Shown here piece after piece: positions 27,539-37,249 of a DNA stretch of 64,000 nucleotides (positions are counted from its first letter, which is position 1; each line of letters starts with the position of its first letter). Both the position numbers and the translations under genes were made by a program. The notes beneath the pieces are model-generated. The model was not told the DNA's origin. It worked only from the letters and a program-made list of their open reading frames with translations, and ran no database searches. Origin of the DNA: Flavobacteriales bacterium (lineage in GTDB: Bacteria > Bacteroidota > Bacteroidia > Flavobacteriales_D > Crocinitomicaceae); NCBI GenBank assembly GCA_947470515.1, contig CANITF010000007.1:57455-121454 (forward strand), read 5' to 3'.

Positions 27539-28726
27539 TTAAAAAGGCGAATACTTTTGAGTATAAAACGTGTATTCTGAATAGTTCGTAATTGAAATAT
27601 TGGGAAAATAGAACAAGGCAATTTGCCTAAAATTAAAACCTGATTTCCCCATTTTCATCGCTCCTTCTTGACACAATCCCACTCCGTGTCCAAAACCTCT
27701 GCCTTGAAGTACAACTTCTTCTCCTTCTAAATGACAACTAAAAAAGGTTGACTTTAAATCAAACTCTTCTCGGATATCACGCAATGGAATCCCAAAAACT
27801 GGGTGAATATAAAATGCTTTTCGTTGAGGTTGATTGAATGTGAATATCATAGATAAATAAGTACTATCATAAATTGGATAATCATATTTATCAACAAGGA
27901 AATTTTGCCATACCTTTTTGTCAATTCTTTTCTCCCATGTAGCTTGCTTTGTGTAAATACAAAAAGTATCGATAAATGAATATAAATATTCTATTTTTTG
28001 ATTCCACACATCTTGAGGTTCACACGTTTGTCCACCACAATTAGCGTGAAAATAAGCGTCAATCAACTGATTTTTTGAATCCAACATGACTAAATCATGC
28101 GTTTGAATCACAGCAGAATCAATTATTGGAGTCAAACGCATCATGCTGTGATATGCCTGACAATGAACACCATCACATAAATCAAATCCATCCTTTTTAT
28201 GTTTTCCACGATATTTCATTGCATATGTTCGACTCATCAAAGCTTGAACTTTATAATATTCGATGTGCCTTCCTCCACCGCCTTCAGATTCGACTACCCC
28301 TGCCAAATAATTATCAATATCTACAAGATTGACGAGTGTTAATTCTTTGCCATCTGACGAAATTTCAAAATCATCTTCGTACTTGCGTTGCTTTACTACA
28401 GGAACTTTTGAGGTTAAAACAAGAGAAGTGTTTGGGTTGTTTTGGATCAAATAAATTTTTTGAAAATCACCTAGTTCAATTGTTCCTTTTTTGAGTTTAA
28501 CTTTCCCATTTTCAATTGAAACTTCAATAAACTCATTTGGAAGAATTGAACCGAAATCTGACGTATCACCAAAAATAGAATAACTTCCACTATTATAAGA
28601 AAAAGTGATCCGTTTAATATTATAATCTCGTAAAACACCAATTCGCATTTGTTGAGCAAACGAGGCACAAACAAACATCAAAAACAAGAAGGTAGTAAAC
28701 AATTTCACAAGACAAAAATAATTCAA
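27539..28726 (-). CDS. SpoIID/LytB domain secreted protein
   Basis: A 395-residue protein with a signal peptide (MNYFCLVKLFTTFLFLMFVCASFAQ). The SpoIID core spans about residues 125-370: NYLAGVVESEGGG, YKVQALMSRTYAMKY, DLCDGVHCQAYH, and the late GRGFGHGVGLCQEGAMKMG. SpoIID proteins are peptidoglycan lytic transglycosylases or amidase enhancers, here presumably acting in wall remodelling near division (next to DivIC). Not a sporulation gene in this context. It is downstream of lpxB on the same strand, 18 bp away. Confidence 0.9.
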   Translation of the reverse strand: MNYFCLVKLFTTFLFLMFVCASFAQQMRIGVLRDYNIKRITFSYNSGSYSIFGDTSDFGSILPNEFIEVSIENGKVKLKKGTIELGDFQKIYLIQNNPNTSLVLTSKVPVVKQRKYEDDFEISSDGKELTLVNLVDIDNYLAGVVESEGGGGRHIEYYKVQALMSRTYAMKYRGKHKKDGFDLCDGVHCQAYHSMMRLTPIIDSAVIQTHDLVMLDSKNQLIDAYFHANCGGQTCEPQDVWNQKIEYLYSFIDTFCIYTKQATWEKRIDKKVWQNFLVDKYDYPIYDSTYLSMIFTFNQPQRKAFYIHPVFGIPLRDIREEFDLKSTFFSCHLEGEEVVLQGRGFGHGVGLCQEGAMKMGKSGFNFRQIALFYFPNISITNYSEYTFYTQKYSPF

Positions 28727-28744
28727 CAGAAAATCGATTTTCTA

Positions 28745-29881
28745 TTAACCTAGAATAGTTTTCAACAAGGATTGTGCTACTTTTTTACTTGCACCTCCTT
28801 TTCCAAGGATTTTCTCCATTTCAACGAAGTCTTGAAGCATTTCCACTCTCTTGGATCCTCCTATTAGCAAGGTTTTTAATTCTTTTTCAATATTCGCAGA
28901 GGTACATTCAATTTGGATCAACTCTTTAACCACTTCTCTATCCATGATTAAATTTACCAATGAAATATATTTAATTTTTATCAGTCGCTTTGCAATTTGA
29001 TAAGAGATTGCCGAACCTTTATAACATACCACTTCAGGAATTCCTAATAGAGCAGTTTCTAAAGTTGCTGTTCCAGATGTAACAACTGCTGCTTCCGAAT
29101 TGGATAACAAATCATACGTTTGCCCGAAAATTATTTTAACATTTTCTGTAATGAGTGAATCGTAAAATGACTTATCTAAACTTGGAGCACCAGCAATAAT
29201 AAGTTGATAATCTTCGAAGGATTTTAGCGCTTCCAACATGATTGGCAGTTTTACTGAAACTTCTTGCTTTCTGCTTCCTGGTAAAATTGCAATTATTGGT
29301 TTATTTTCCAATTGATTGTTCTTGAGAAATTGTTCTCTTGGAATTGCAACATGACGATAATCTTCAATTGCGTCCAATAATGGATGACCCAAATATGCTA
29401 CGTCGTAATCAAATTCAGCATAAAAATCTTTTTCAAAAGGGAGAATAACGTACATCTGATCAACAAACTTCTTGATTTTATGCACTCTTGATTTCTTCCA
29501 AGCCCATACTTGGGGAGAAATGTAATAAATCACTTTGATTCCTTTGGAATGTGCCCATTCAGCAATTCTCAAATTAAATCCGGGATAATCAACTAAAATA
29601 AGTGCGTCAGGTTGGTAAAATTCAATATCCTCTTTACAAAAACGGATGTTTTTAAGAATCGTTTTCAAATTTGAAATAACCTCAATAAATCCCATGAAAG
29701 CAAGATCCTTGAAATGTTTAACGATTTTCCCACCTTGCATTTCCATCTTATCGCCACCCCAGCAACGAAAATCAATATTCTCATTTTCTATTTTCAATGC
29801 GCGCATTAAATTACTTGCATGCAAATCACCTGATGCTTCACCAGCAATCACATAAAGTTTCATTTTTTTTGCAGTATCCAT
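28745..29881 (-). CDS. lpxB: Lipid-A-disaccharide synthase
   Basis: A 378-residue GT19 glycosyltransferase that joins UDP-2,3-diacylglucosamine and lipid X in lipid A synthesis at the inner membrane. Signatures are IAGEASGDLHASNLMRAL, YYISPQVWAWKKSRVHKIK, YLGHPLLD, LPGSRKQEV and SGTATLETALLGIPEVV. The start at 29881 abuts the stop of the preceding gene exactly; M7 would be an alternative. It shows the organism makes lipid A. Confidence 0.95.
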   Translation of the reverse strand: MDTAKKMKLYVIAGEASGDLHASNLMRALKIENENIDFRCWGGDKMEMQGGKIVKHFKDLAFMGFIEVISNLKTILKNIRFCKEDIEFYQPDALILVDYPGFNLRIAEWAHSKGIKVIYYISPQVWAWKKSRVHKIKKFVDQMYVILPFEKDFYAEFDYDVAYLGHPLLDAIEDYRHVAIPREQFLKNNQLENKPIIAILPGSRKQEVSVKLPIMLEALKSFEDYQLIIAGAPSLDKSFYDSLITENVKIIFGQTYDLLSNSEAAVVTSGTATLETALLGIPEVVCYKGSAISYQIAKRLIKIKYISLVNLIMDREVVKELIQIECTSANIEKELKTLLIGGSKRVEMLQDFVEMEKILGKGGASKKVAQSLLKTILG

Positions 29882-30190
29882 TTATGCAATGAACTTAACA
29901 TAAATGATATAAGGTACAAAACAAAAAGTTGCAATGATGACTGCACGAGCAAATGCATATTTTTCACGATTCAAAGACAAATAGAACCAAATTAAATTGG
30001 AAATCACTGAAACTGAAATGACCATTCCTCTATAATTTCGGTTCAAAACAAACCGATGCCATAATTGCTCAAAATCATAATTTTGCACCAAAGAAAAAAT
30101 CAAAATAGTTAAAGGGACAAAAATCAACGGAGAGATTAATCCAACTATTAGGCCTTTTGTATGTTCATTTGTCCATTTATTAAACTTCAT
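29882..30190 (-). CDS. Small membrane protein between surE and lpxB
   Basis: A 102-residue protein from the ATG at 30190, which forms an ATGA overlap with surE. An ATG at 30199 would add three residues and overlap by 13. Three hydrophobic helices are visible (LIVGLISPLIFVPLTILIF, GMVISVSVISNLIWFYLSL, AVIIATFCFVPYIIYVKFI). No known family. Its coupling to surE and lpxB suggests an envelope role, unproven. Confidence 0.7.
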   Translation of the reverse strand: MKFNKWTNEHTKGLIVGLISPLIFVPLTILIFSLVQNYDFEQLWHRFVLNRNYRGMVISVSVISNLIWFYLSLNREKYAFARAVIIATFCFVPYIIYVKFIA

Positions 30191-30948
30191 ATTTCCCATT
30201 TTTTAAACTGTTCAATAACTTTATATGCTGTCATATCAAATTGAGTTGGAACGACACTAGCATAACCATTTTCAAGCGCGAAAAGATCAGTATCTTCCTC
30301 CATATCTTGATTTAAAAATTCTCCTGTAAGCCAATAATATGGTTTTCCAAATTGGTCTATTCGTTTGTCAAAACGATCGGCCCAAAATGCATGTGCCTGT
30401 CTACAAATTTTAATTCCTTTGATTTTTGATTCACCTTTCTTAGGAATATTAACATTCAAACAAACATGTGAAGGAAAAACAGAATTCAATGAATCTTGAA
30501 TAATTTGTCGAGCAATTTCTTTTGCTTCAGAAAAATCTGCATCAGAATTATGGTCACCCAATGAAAATCCGATAGAAGGTATATTTTCCATTGCTCCTTC
30601 AACCGCTGCAGACATTGTTCCAGAATAAAGCACATTGGATGAAGCATTGTCACCGTGATTAATACCCGAAAGAATCAAATCGGGTTTTCGATGCATCACT
30701 TCATAAATTCCTATTTTAACGCAATCAACTGGCGTTCCTGAACACGTGTATGCGTCACAATCTCCAAATAAGATAGATTTTTCTAATCGAATTGGATGAT
30801 TCATTGTAATAGCATGACCCATTCCGGATTGAGGTTTATCAGGTGCAATCACCAATACTTCTCCAAATTCCATGGCAACTTCTACAAGTGACCCAATTCC
30901 TTTTGCAGAAATTCCATCATCATTCGTTACAAAAATTAAAGGTCTCAT
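30187..30948 (-). CDS. surE: 5'/3'-nucleotidase SurE
   Basis: A 253-residue metal-dependent nucleotidase from the ATG at 30948, which places VTNDDGISAKGI at the very N-terminus as in other SurE proteins (D10, D11 metal ligands). A start at 30990 would add an unusual 14-residue lead. Other signatures are CSGTPVDCVKIG and SGINHGDNASSNVLYSGT. It removes phosphate from nucleoside monophosphates and is linked to stress survival. First gene of the surE, small membrane protein, lpxB, SpoIID run. Confidence 0.95.
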   Translation of the reverse strand: MRPLIFVTNDDGISAKGIGSLVEVAMEFGEVLVIAPDKPQSGMGHAITMNHPIRLEKSILFGDCDAYTCSGTPVDCVKIGIYEVMHRKPDLILSGINHGDNASSNVLYSGTMSAAVEGAMENIPSIGFSLGDHNSDADFSEAKEIARQIIQDSLNSVFPSHVCLNVNIPKKGESKIKGIKICRQAHAFWADRFDKRIDQFGKPYYWLTGEFLNQDMEEDTDLFALENGYASVVPTQFDMTAYKVIEQFKKWEI

Positions 30949-31090
30949 GTCTTTTTCTATTTGAAATTCACTTCGTGACGAAAGTAACAATTCTTGATAA
31001 AATGACCTCTACACTTCTTGCTAAATAATATTGCTTTTTTATTGTTAATACTCCAAAACGTGTTACTTTTGAATAGTATCTTAGAAAAAA

Positions 31091-31669
31091 ATGACAACAC
31101 TCGAACTTGTAGAAGAATTGAAAAGAATTACTCAGACAAATATTGATCTGGTTAAGAAGAAATTTAATAATTTAAACGAGCAACAGAAAAGTTGGAGAAA
31201 AGACGCTGAATCATGGAGTATAAATGATGTTTTTGCACATTTGAATGAATACGCCAAATATTATCACCCTACTTTTTTAGCAAAAATAGAACGAACGCGT
31301 TATACTGAAGCGAAAGAAATATTTATCTCTACGCCTCTCGGAAAATCAGCATGGAAATCAATGAAATTAGGTAACGCTAGAAATATCAAGCGTAAATTTA
31401 AGTCGCCAAGATCGTATAATCCAATCATTAATCCCGATATATTGTCCGGTAATGAATTGAGCGATTTTGAAAATGGTCAAAATCAATTATTATCTATAAT
31501 TGATGCAGCTCAAACTGTTAATTTGCGGAAAGTTAGAATTCCCATTTCTATTTCTAAAATTGTGCGTTTAAAATTGGGCGATGCATTATTATTTGTAGTT
31601 TATCACAATGAAAGACACTTGCAGCAAGGCTTATCAATTTTATCACATTCAAAATTCCCTACTGCCTAA
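31091..31669 (+). CDS. DinB-like superfamily protein
   Basis: A 192-residue protein fitting the DinB_2 four-helix fold: WSINDVFAHLNEYAKYYHPT supplies the first helix-end histidine and YHNERHLQQ the C-terminal H-x3-H pair, the usual divalent-metal triad. An N-terminal helix with LNEQQKSWRKDAESWS precedes it. DinB-like enzymes include bacillithiol or mycothiol transferases; the actual substrate is unknown. The stop TAA shares its last base with the next ATG (TAATG), so it is coupled to the NlpC/P60 gene. Confidence 0.82.
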   Translation: MTTLELVEELKRITQTNIDLVKKKFNNLNEQQKSWRKDAESWSINDVFAHLNEYAKYYHPTFLAKIERTRYTEAKEIFISTPLGKSAWKSMKLGNARNIKRKFKSPRSYNPIINPDILSGNELSDFENGQNQLLSIIDAAQTVNLRKVRIPISISKIVRLKLGDALLFVVYHNERHLQQGLSILSHSKFPTA

Positions 31670-32427
31670 TGTCAGTTCGACAAGGATACTGTATTGTTAG
31701 CGTTTCCCCAGTTCGCTCTGAGGCAAAAGATGCATCAGAAATGGTAACACAATTACTATTTGGAGAGGTCGTTACCATTGAAAGTATTTCAGGAACTTGG
31801 GCCAAGATAATCACCTTTTCAGATAATTACGAAGGGTATGTAGATGTAAAGCATATGCACAATCTTTCTGATAAGGAAGTCAATAAATGGTTGGACGGTT
31901 TAAGTTATCAAAAACATCTTTCCCGCAACCTTTTAACTCCGTGGGGCAATCAAACAATATTCAGAGGTTCATATATCCCATTTGGTAATCCAATCGAATT
32001 CAATATTGGAAATGAACAATTTTCTTTTACAGATTGTTTAAAAAACTATAACTTTACGAATGCAATGGAATTAGCATCAGAATATTTAAATACCCCTTAT
32101 TTGTGGGGTGGAAAAACTCCTTTTGGAATAGATTGTTCTGGATTAACCCAGGTGGTATATCGTTTTTTTGATATAAACCTTCCGAGAGATGCTTCGCAAC
32201 AAGTTGAATATGGTGATGACATAGAATTTTCAGAAATTGAATCAGGTGATTTAGCATTTTTTAAAAATAAGGAAGGTAAAATTATTCATGTTGGAATTTT
32301 AGATGGCGAAGGTTCTATCATTCATGCTTCAGGTTTTGTTAGAAAAGACCAAATGAGTAAAGAAGGAATTTTGCATTCAGAAACTGGAGTTTTAACACAT
32401 AATCTGCATTCGATTAAAAGAATGTAA
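31669..32427 (+). CDS. NlpC/P60 (C40) peptidoglycan endopeptidase with SH3-like domain
   Basis: A 252-residue protein. The N-terminal half resembles bacterial SH3 domains (VSVSPVRSEAKDASEMVTQL, WAKIITFSDNYEGYVD). The C-terminal NlpC/P60 domain has the catalytic cysteine C156 in GIDCSGLTQVVYRFF, H207 in IIHVGILDG, and IIHASG as the third polar position. It probably cleaves gamma-D-Glu to diamino-acid bonds of stem peptides. No clear signal peptide, so it may act in recycling like YkfC; this is inference. Confidence 0.9.
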   Translation: MSVRQGYCIVSVSPVRSEAKDASEMVTQLLFGEVVTIESISGTWAKIITFSDNYEGYVDVKHMHNLSDKEVNKWLDGLSYQKHLSRNLLTPWGNQTIFRGSYIPFGNPIEFNIGNEQFSFTDCLKNYNFTNAMELASEYLNTPYLWGGKTPFGIDCSGLTQVVYRFFDINLPRDASQQVEYGDDIEFSEIESGDLAFFKNKEGKIIHVGILDGEGSIIHASGFVRKDQMSKEGILHSETGVLTHNLHSIKRM

Positions 32428-32464
32428 TGAGAAAAAGTTTAAAATAATTTAACGATAAAAAAAG

Positions 32465-33388
32465 ATGAAGATATTAATCACAGGAGGTGCAGGTTTCATT
32501 GGAAGTAACCTTGCGAAAAGATTGGTAAACGACGGCCATTCAATAGTTGTTCTAGACTCTTTATTGCGTGGAAATAAATTAGATAAAATCACGTATTCTA
32601 AAGTTGAATTCATCAAGGGCGACACGCGTGATTTAGATGTAGTTATTTCTGCAAGTAAAAACTGTGACATTATATTTCACTTTGCTGCAGTTTTAGGAGT
32701 CGATATTGTTGCTGATAATCCAGTTGAAACAATGGATGTCGAAGTGATTGGAACTAGAAATGTTGTTGAAGCAGCTTTTATCAATAACGTAAAAAAGATC
32801 ATGTATGCCTCAACAAGTGGAATTTATGGGCATTCAGCATTCGAAAGTGTATTAACTGAAGAAGTTTTGGTTGACCCTCGAACATCGTATGCAATGGCGA
32901 AACGTTATAATGAAATTTATTTAGCTTCTCACCACCAAGAAAAAGGATTAAATGTTACATCCTTACGATTTTTCAATGTTTATGGTGGCAATCAAGACAC
33001 CCGTATGGTGGTTCCTTTATTTTTCGAACAAGCTATGGAAAATTCTGCTATTACCGTTTTCGGTTCAGGGAATCAAACAAGAGATTTCACTTACATTGAT
33101 GATACTGTTGAGGCATGTGTTAGATTAATGAACATTAATGGTTGCCACATTATCAATATAGCAAATGAGGCTGAATGGACAATTACTGAATTATCGAAAC
33201 AAATTAAAGAAATAACACAATCAAAATCTGAAATAGTTTATTTAGAAGCTCCGAAGAAGCGTTATGATTATGAAGTTGAGAGAAGAGTTGGTAGTTCTGA
33301 AAAACTATTGAGTTTAACTAACTACAAGCCAGCTACCTCTTTACCTGAAGGTTTAAAATTAATTTTTGATCAAAATTACTCTAATTAA
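32465..33388 (+). CDS. NAD-dependent nucleotide-sugar epimerase/dehydratase
   Basis: A 307-residue extended SDR. The Rossmann motif [14 protein letters not shown] is at the N-terminus, then [10 protein letters not shown], the catalytic S/T-Y-K set ([17 protein letters not shown]) and RFFNVYGG. Most similar in pattern to UDP-glucose 4-epimerase or dTDP-glucose 4,6-dehydratase-like enzymes of envelope polysaccharide synthesis. Exact substrate cannot be read from the sequence. It lies in a run with the peptidase upstream (37 bp) and glyA downstream (11 bp). Confidence 0.88.
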   Translation: MKILITGGAGFIGSNLAKRLVNDGHSIVVLDSLLRGNKLDKITYSKVEFIKGDTRDLDVVISASKNCDIIFHFAAVLGVDIVADNPVETMDVEVIGTRNVVEAAFINNVKKIMYASTSGIYGHSAFESVLTEEVLVDPRTSYAMAKRYNEIYLASHHQEKGLNVTSLRFFNVYGGNQDTRMVVPLFFEQAMENSAITVFGSGNQTRDFTYIDDTVEACVRLMNINGCHIINIANEAEWTITELSKQIKEITQSKSEIVYLEAPKKRYDYEVERRVGSSEKLLSLTNYKPATSLPEGLKLIFDQNYSN

Positions 33389-33399
33389 TATACAATAGA

Positions 33400-34674
33400 A
33401 TGAAAAGAGATCTAGCAATTTTTGACCTTATTGAAGAAGAAAAACACCGTCAAATAAATGGAGCTGAATTAATCGCATCTGAAAATTTTGTGAGTGATGA
33501 AGTGATGCAAGCAATGGGAAGTGTATTGACAAACAAATATGCAGAAGGCTTGCCAGGTAAAAGATATTATGGTGGTTGTGAGGTTGTTGATAAAGTGGAA
33601 CAACTCGCAATTGATAGATTGTGTCAATTATTCGGAGCTACTTGGGCTAATGTTCAACCGCATTCTGGGGCGCAAGCAAATGCAGCTGTGTTTTTAGCTT
33701 GTTTACAGCCTGGAGATAAAATCCTTGGATTTGATTTGTCTCATGGAGGACATTTAACACATGGTTCACCCGTTAACTTTTCAGGAAAATTATACAAGCC
33801 TTTTTTCTATGGAGTTAACAAAGAAACTGGAAGAGTTGATTACGATGTGATGGAGGAAGTTGCAAAACGTGAAAAACCAAAAATGATCATTTGTGGTGCA
33901 TCTGCATATAGCCGTGATTGGGATTATGCACGTATTCGCAAAATCGCTGATGAAGTTGGCGCTGTTATTTTAGCAGATATTTCACATCCAGCAGGAATGA
34001 TTGCCGCAGGTTTATTGGCTGACCCTTTAGAACATTGCCATATCGTAACTTCTACTACTCATAAAACATTAAGAGGCCCAAGAGGTGGGATCATTATGAT
34101 GCGTCATAATTTTGAAAATCCTTTTGGAATTAAATGGAACAATGGAAATTTAAGATCAATGGGAGCTCTATTGGATGCTGCTGTTTTCCCAGGAATTCAA
34201 GGAGGGCCTTTAGAACATGTTATTGCTGCTAAAGCGGTTGCTTTTGGTGAAGCATTAACTGACAACTATAAAAATTACATGGCACAGGTTAAAAAAAATG
34301 CTGCTGTCATGGCTGAAGCCTTCATGAAAAAAGGATATAATATTATTTCTGGTGGAACTGATAACCATTCGATGTTGATTGATTTACGTTCAAAAGGTGT
34401 GAATGGAAAAGATGCTGAAAACACCTTGGTACTAGCTGATATTACAGTCAATAAAAACATGGTGCCATTTGATACTGAATCTCCTTTTATAACTTCTGGA
34501 ATTAGAATAGGAACGGCAGCAATTACAACAAGAGGCGTGAAAGAAATCGAAATTCTTCAAGTTGTAGAGTTGATTGATAAAGTAATCATGAATATGAATG
34601 ATGCTGCTGTTATTCAATCCGTAAAAGCAGAAATCAATACATTAATGAACAAGCGACCATTGTTTCAGTGGTAA
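33400..34674 (+). CDS. glyA: Serine hydroxymethyltransferase
   Basis: A 424-residue PLP enzyme converting serine and tetrahydrofolate to glycine and methylene-THF. It shows [42 protein letters not shown] glycine/serine loop ([15 protein letters not shown]), the PLP lysine K222 in [12 protein letters not shown], and the late TRGVKEIE. Length and motifs are complete. It ends at a strong bidirectional hairpin. Confidence 0.97.
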   Translation: MKRDLAIFDLIEEEKHRQINGAELIASENFVSDEVMQAMGSVLTNKYAEGLPGKRYYGGCEVVDKVEQLAIDRLCQLFGATWANVQPHSGAQANAAVFLACLQPGDKILGFDLSHGGHLTHGSPVNFSGKLYKPFFYGVNKETGRVDYDVMEEVAKREKPKMIICGASAYSRDWDYARIRKIADEVGAVILADISHPAGMIAAGLLADPLEHCHIVTSTTHKTLRGPRGGIIMMRHNFENPFGIKWNNGNLRSMGALLDAAVFPGIQGGPLEHVIAAKAVAFGEALTDNYKNYMAQVKKNAAVMAEAFMKKGYNIISGGTDNHSMLIDLRSKGVNGKDAENTLVLADITVNKNMVPFDTESPFITSGIRIGTAAITTRGVKEIEILQVVELIDKVIMNMNDAAVIQSVKAEINTLMNKRPLFQW

Positions 34675-34685
34675 GAAATAGCACT

Positions 34686-34724
34686 CAAAAAAAAACAGCA
34701 TTTAATCAATGCTGTTTTTTTTTT
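34686..34724. terminator. Bidirectional terminator between glyA and the SDR gene
   Basis: CAGCAT (34696-34701) pairs with ATGCTG (34709-34714) and the stem extends into an A-run on the left and a T-run of ten on the right. It serves both convergent genes. Confidence 0.9.
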
Positions 34725-34729
34725 AAATT

Positions 34730-35524
34730 TTATGTAGCTGATTGTTTTTTAATAATTCTCCAAAATAATGCAGGGAAAAATCGCTTTATTTTTACGGCAA
34801 GTATTTCTTTGTTTCCAATTAAAATATCCTTTTTATTCTTTGTCACTGCTGAGAGTAATTGTTTCACACATTCTTCTGCAGACATACCAGTAGATTGATT
34901 GTGATCCATTAAACCGTGTGATGTTCCTTCGGCATTCAAAGCATGTTTCGAAATCTCCGTGTTTATTTTACCAGGTGAAGCAATAGTTACCCGAATTCCA
35001 TTTTTTTCTTCTTCTAAAAGTAAGCTTTCATAAAACCCGTAGAGTGCATGTTTTGAAGCACTATATGCAGAACGTAAAAAGAAACCAAATTTACCTGCAA
35101 TACTAGAAATAACGATTATGTGACCACTTTTTTGCTCAATCATATAAGGAAGAACCGCTTTTGTTAAAGCAATATTTCCAAAATAATTGATTTCCATAAT
35201 CCGTCTATCGATTTCTAAACTTGTATCAGCAACAGTCGATCGTTGGCTTAACCCTCCATTATTGAATAGAAAATCAATCCTGCCATATTTATCAAACACT
35301 TGTTTAACCAAATCAGAGAAATTCTCAGAATGCTCTAAATCCAGCGGTAAACACAAATGATTTTGTGAATTTTTAAGTTCATTTTTAACTTGAATTAAAC
35401 CGGTTTCGTTTCTTGCCGAAAGAATTATTGTTGCACCAGCTTCAGATAATTGATTTGCCATCTCCGCCCCAATTCCTGAAGAAGCACCTGTAATCCAAAT
35501 AATTTTATTTTCGAAATAGCTCAT
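34730..35524 (-). CDS. Short-chain dehydrogenase/reductase
   Basis: A 264-residue classical SDR from the ATG at 35524 (MSYFENKIIWITGASSG), which gives the standard short N-terminus; an ATG at 35545 would add MGFFVYT. It has TGASSGIGAEMA for NAD(P), NNGG, the serine in VISSIAGKFG, and the YSASKHAL catalytic Y-x3-K. A basic C-terminal helix (KIKRFFPALFWRIIKKQ) suggests membrane association. It resembles DHRS7-type or lipid-linked ketoreductases. Substrate unknown. Confidence 0.88.
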   Translation of the reverse strand: MSYFENKIIWITGASSGIGAEMANQLSEAGATIILSARNETGLIQVKNELKNSQNHLCLPLDLEHSENFSDLVKQVFDKYGRIDFLFNNGGLSQRSTVADTSLEIDRRIMEINYFGNIALTKAVLPYMIEQKSGHIIVISSIAGKFGFFLRSAYSASKHALYGFYESLLLEEEKNGIRVTIASPGKINTEISKHALNAEGTSHGLMDHNQSTGMSAEECVKQLLSAVTKNKKDILIGNKEILAVKIKRFFPALFWRIIKKQSAT

Positions 35525-35533
35525 GGTGTAAAC

Positions 35534-35563
35534 AAAAAATCCCAACTTATTTTAGCTGGGATT
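35534..35563 (-). terminator. Terminator of the 139-residue secreted protein gene
   Basis: AATCCCA (35538-35544) and TGGGATT (35557-35563) form a 7-base stem. On the minus strand it is followed by a six-T run. It lies between the secreted protein gene (ends 35582) and the SDR start. Confidence 0.7.
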
Positions 35564-35581
35564 CAATAAAATTTTTAAGAT

Positions 35582-36001
35582 TTATAAATCGTCTGGAATT
35601 ATGACTTCCTTCAATGTTTTAGATTTCGGTTTCAATTTATCGATAAAAATAATTTTAAATTTTTCCCCATCAGCTGTATAAATCAATTCTGAAATTCCAT
35701 TTACAATTCCTGGAGCTGTTTTTTTCTCGTTAAAAAATTTCTTGTCTAACAATTCATACGTATTATCATCATATTGAATAAAAATTGACATAATCAAACC
35801 ATTTTCTACTCTTGCTTTTCCTGAAACGCATGTTGTTCCGTCTTTTTCAAAATAACTAATGATGACGTTTCTGTGCATATCGTCTGCAACGGTGTATGAA
35901 CCTCTTTTTGCAAATGCATCCTCAAACTTTTTGTAACAATCCTGAGCAGAAACAGAAAAAGTAAAAACAATTGATGTTAAAAATAGTAAGCTTTTCTTCA
36001 T
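35582..36001 (-). CDS. Small secreted hypothetical protein
   Basis: A 139-residue protein with a clear signal peptide (MKKSLLFLTSIVFTFSVSAQ) and a beta-rich mature domain of about 119 residues. It has two cysteines (DCYKKFE and TTCVSGK) that could pair. The segment RNVIISYFEKDGTTCVSGKA followed by YELLDKKFFNEKK has no motif I recognise. It has its own terminator, so it is probably monocistronic. Likely periplasmic; function unknown. Confidence 0.75.
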   Translation of the reverse strand: MKKSLLFLTSIVFTFSVSAQDCYKKFEDAFAKRGSYTVADDMHRNVIISYFEKDGTTCVSGKARVENGLIMSIFIQYDDNTYELLDKKFFNEKKTAPGIVNGISELIYTADGEKFKIIFIDKLKPKSKTLKEVIIPDDL

Positions 36002-36106
36002 AATAATCTTCTTTTAGGGGTTTAAACCCGAATTCAAATATAACAAGTTTGAATGAATTTTACCAAGTGGTGTCTAATTTATTTATTTTTGACAAAATTC
36101 AAAGCG

Positions 36107-36679
36107 ATGAGCACAAAACAAATAGCAGACCATTTTTTCGAGGCAGCGGAAATTTTGCAAAAATTTAACACACCTGCGAATATCTCACTAATAGAAAAAG
36201 CGGGGGAAATCATGGTTAATTCTATCAATAATGGGGGAAAAATAATAAGCTGTGGAAATGGTGGGTCTTTGTGTGATGCCATGCATTTTGCAGAAGAACT
36301 CACAGGAAGATATCGGGAAAACAGAAAAGCCATTGCCGCAATTTCTATTTCAGATGCAAGTCATATGAGTTGTGTTGCAAATGATTACGGGTATGATTAT
36401 GTTTTCTCTCGTTATTTAGAAGCAGTTGGCAGCAAAGGTGATGTTTTATTAGCAATTTCAACTTCAGGAAATTCAAAAAACATCTTAGAAGCAATAAAAG
36501 TTGCGAAGACGAATGGGATTACTGTAATTGGACTAACAGGTAAAACGGGGGGAGAAATGGCTAATTTATGTGATGTTGAAATACGCGCTCCTTATTCTGA
36601 TTATGCTGATCGTGCCCAAGAAATTCATATTAAAGTTATACATTCCTTGATAGATTATATTGAAAAGAACGTTGATTAG
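36107..36679 (+). CDS. gmhA: Phosphoheptose isomerase (SIS domain, GmhA type)
   Basis: A 190-residue single SIS domain from the ATG at 36107 ([17 protein letters not shown]), the usual GmhA start; the frame extends to an ATG at 36053, but those residues look non-native. Sugar-phosphate motifs are [30 protein letters not shown] [13 protein letters not shown], and [14 protein letters not shown] with the C-terminal His. GmhA makes D-glycero-D-manno-heptose 7-phosphate for LPS inner core. Related SIS proteins (DiaA) look similar, but the active-site E and H favour GmhA. Confidence 0.9.
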   Translation: MSTKQIADHFFEAAEILQKFNTPANISLIEKAGEIMVNSINNGGKIISCGNGGSLCDAMHFAEELTGRYRENRKAIAAISISDASHMSCVANDYGYDYVFSRYLEAVGSKGDVLLAISTSGNSKNILEAIKVAKTNGITVIGLTGKTGGEMANLCDVEIRAPYSDYADRAQEIHIKVIHSLIDYIEKNVD

Positions 36680-36765
36680 CATTTATCAACACTATTCTAT
36701 AAATTATGTTGATAAACGAAATTAAAACAACATAATTCAAACGAAACGGAACCAAAATAAATAAC

Positions 36766-36773
36766 TAAATTTG
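36766..36773 (+). promoter_or_regulatory. Possible -7 promoter box of the fur operon
   Basis: TAAATTTG fits the Bacteroidota TAnnTTTG consensus, 20 bases before the fur ATG. No convincing -33 TTG at the usual spacing. Confidence 0.4.
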
Positions 36774-36793
36774 TTCTTTTCCGCTAAGAAATT

Positions 36794-37246
36794 ATGTCGA
36801 GTCAGGAATTACAGACAACTGTAAAAAATATTTTTTCGGCTTACCTAGAGCAAAACGGGCATCGTAAAACACCCGAACGTTTTGCTATACTCGCAGAAAT
36901 TTATGCTTATCAAGGTCACTTTGATATTGAATCCTTGTACATTAAAATGAAAAACCAAAATTACAGGGTTTCTCGCGCTACACTTTATAATACGATAGAA
37001 TTATTATTAGCATGTAATTTAGTGTGCAAGCATCAATTTGGAAAAAATATCGCACAATTTGAAAAATCTCATGGATCTAAGCAACATGACCATGTGATTT
37101 GCACAGATACTGGTGAAGTAATTGAATTTTGTGATCCACGGATTCAAAATATCAAAGCTTCAATTGAAGAGATTTTTGACATGAAAATTCAACACCATTC
37201 CTTGTATTTCTATGGTGTTAAGAATGAGAAAAAATCTAATTCTTAA
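36794..37246 (+). CDS. Fur-family metalloregulator
   Basis: A 150-residue Fur-type repressor. The winged helix includes [13 protein letters not shown] and [21 protein letters not shown]. The dimerisation domain starts [20 protein letters not shown] and ends [13 protein letters not shown], retaining the regulatory-metal histidines. The structural-zinc CxxC pairs of classical Fur are absent: the first is C-T-D-T and no second pair exists. It is the first gene of fur-STAS-purA. Whether it senses iron, zinc or peroxide is not clear. Confidence 0.9.
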   Translation: MSSQELQTTVKNIFSAYLEQNGHRKTPERFAILAEIYAYQGHFDIESLYIKMKNQNYRVSRATLYNTIELLLACNLVCKHQFGKNIAQFEKSHGSKQHDHVICTDTGEVIEFCDPRIQNIKASIEEIFDMKIQHHSLYFYGVKNEKKSNS

Positions 37247-37249
37247 TCT

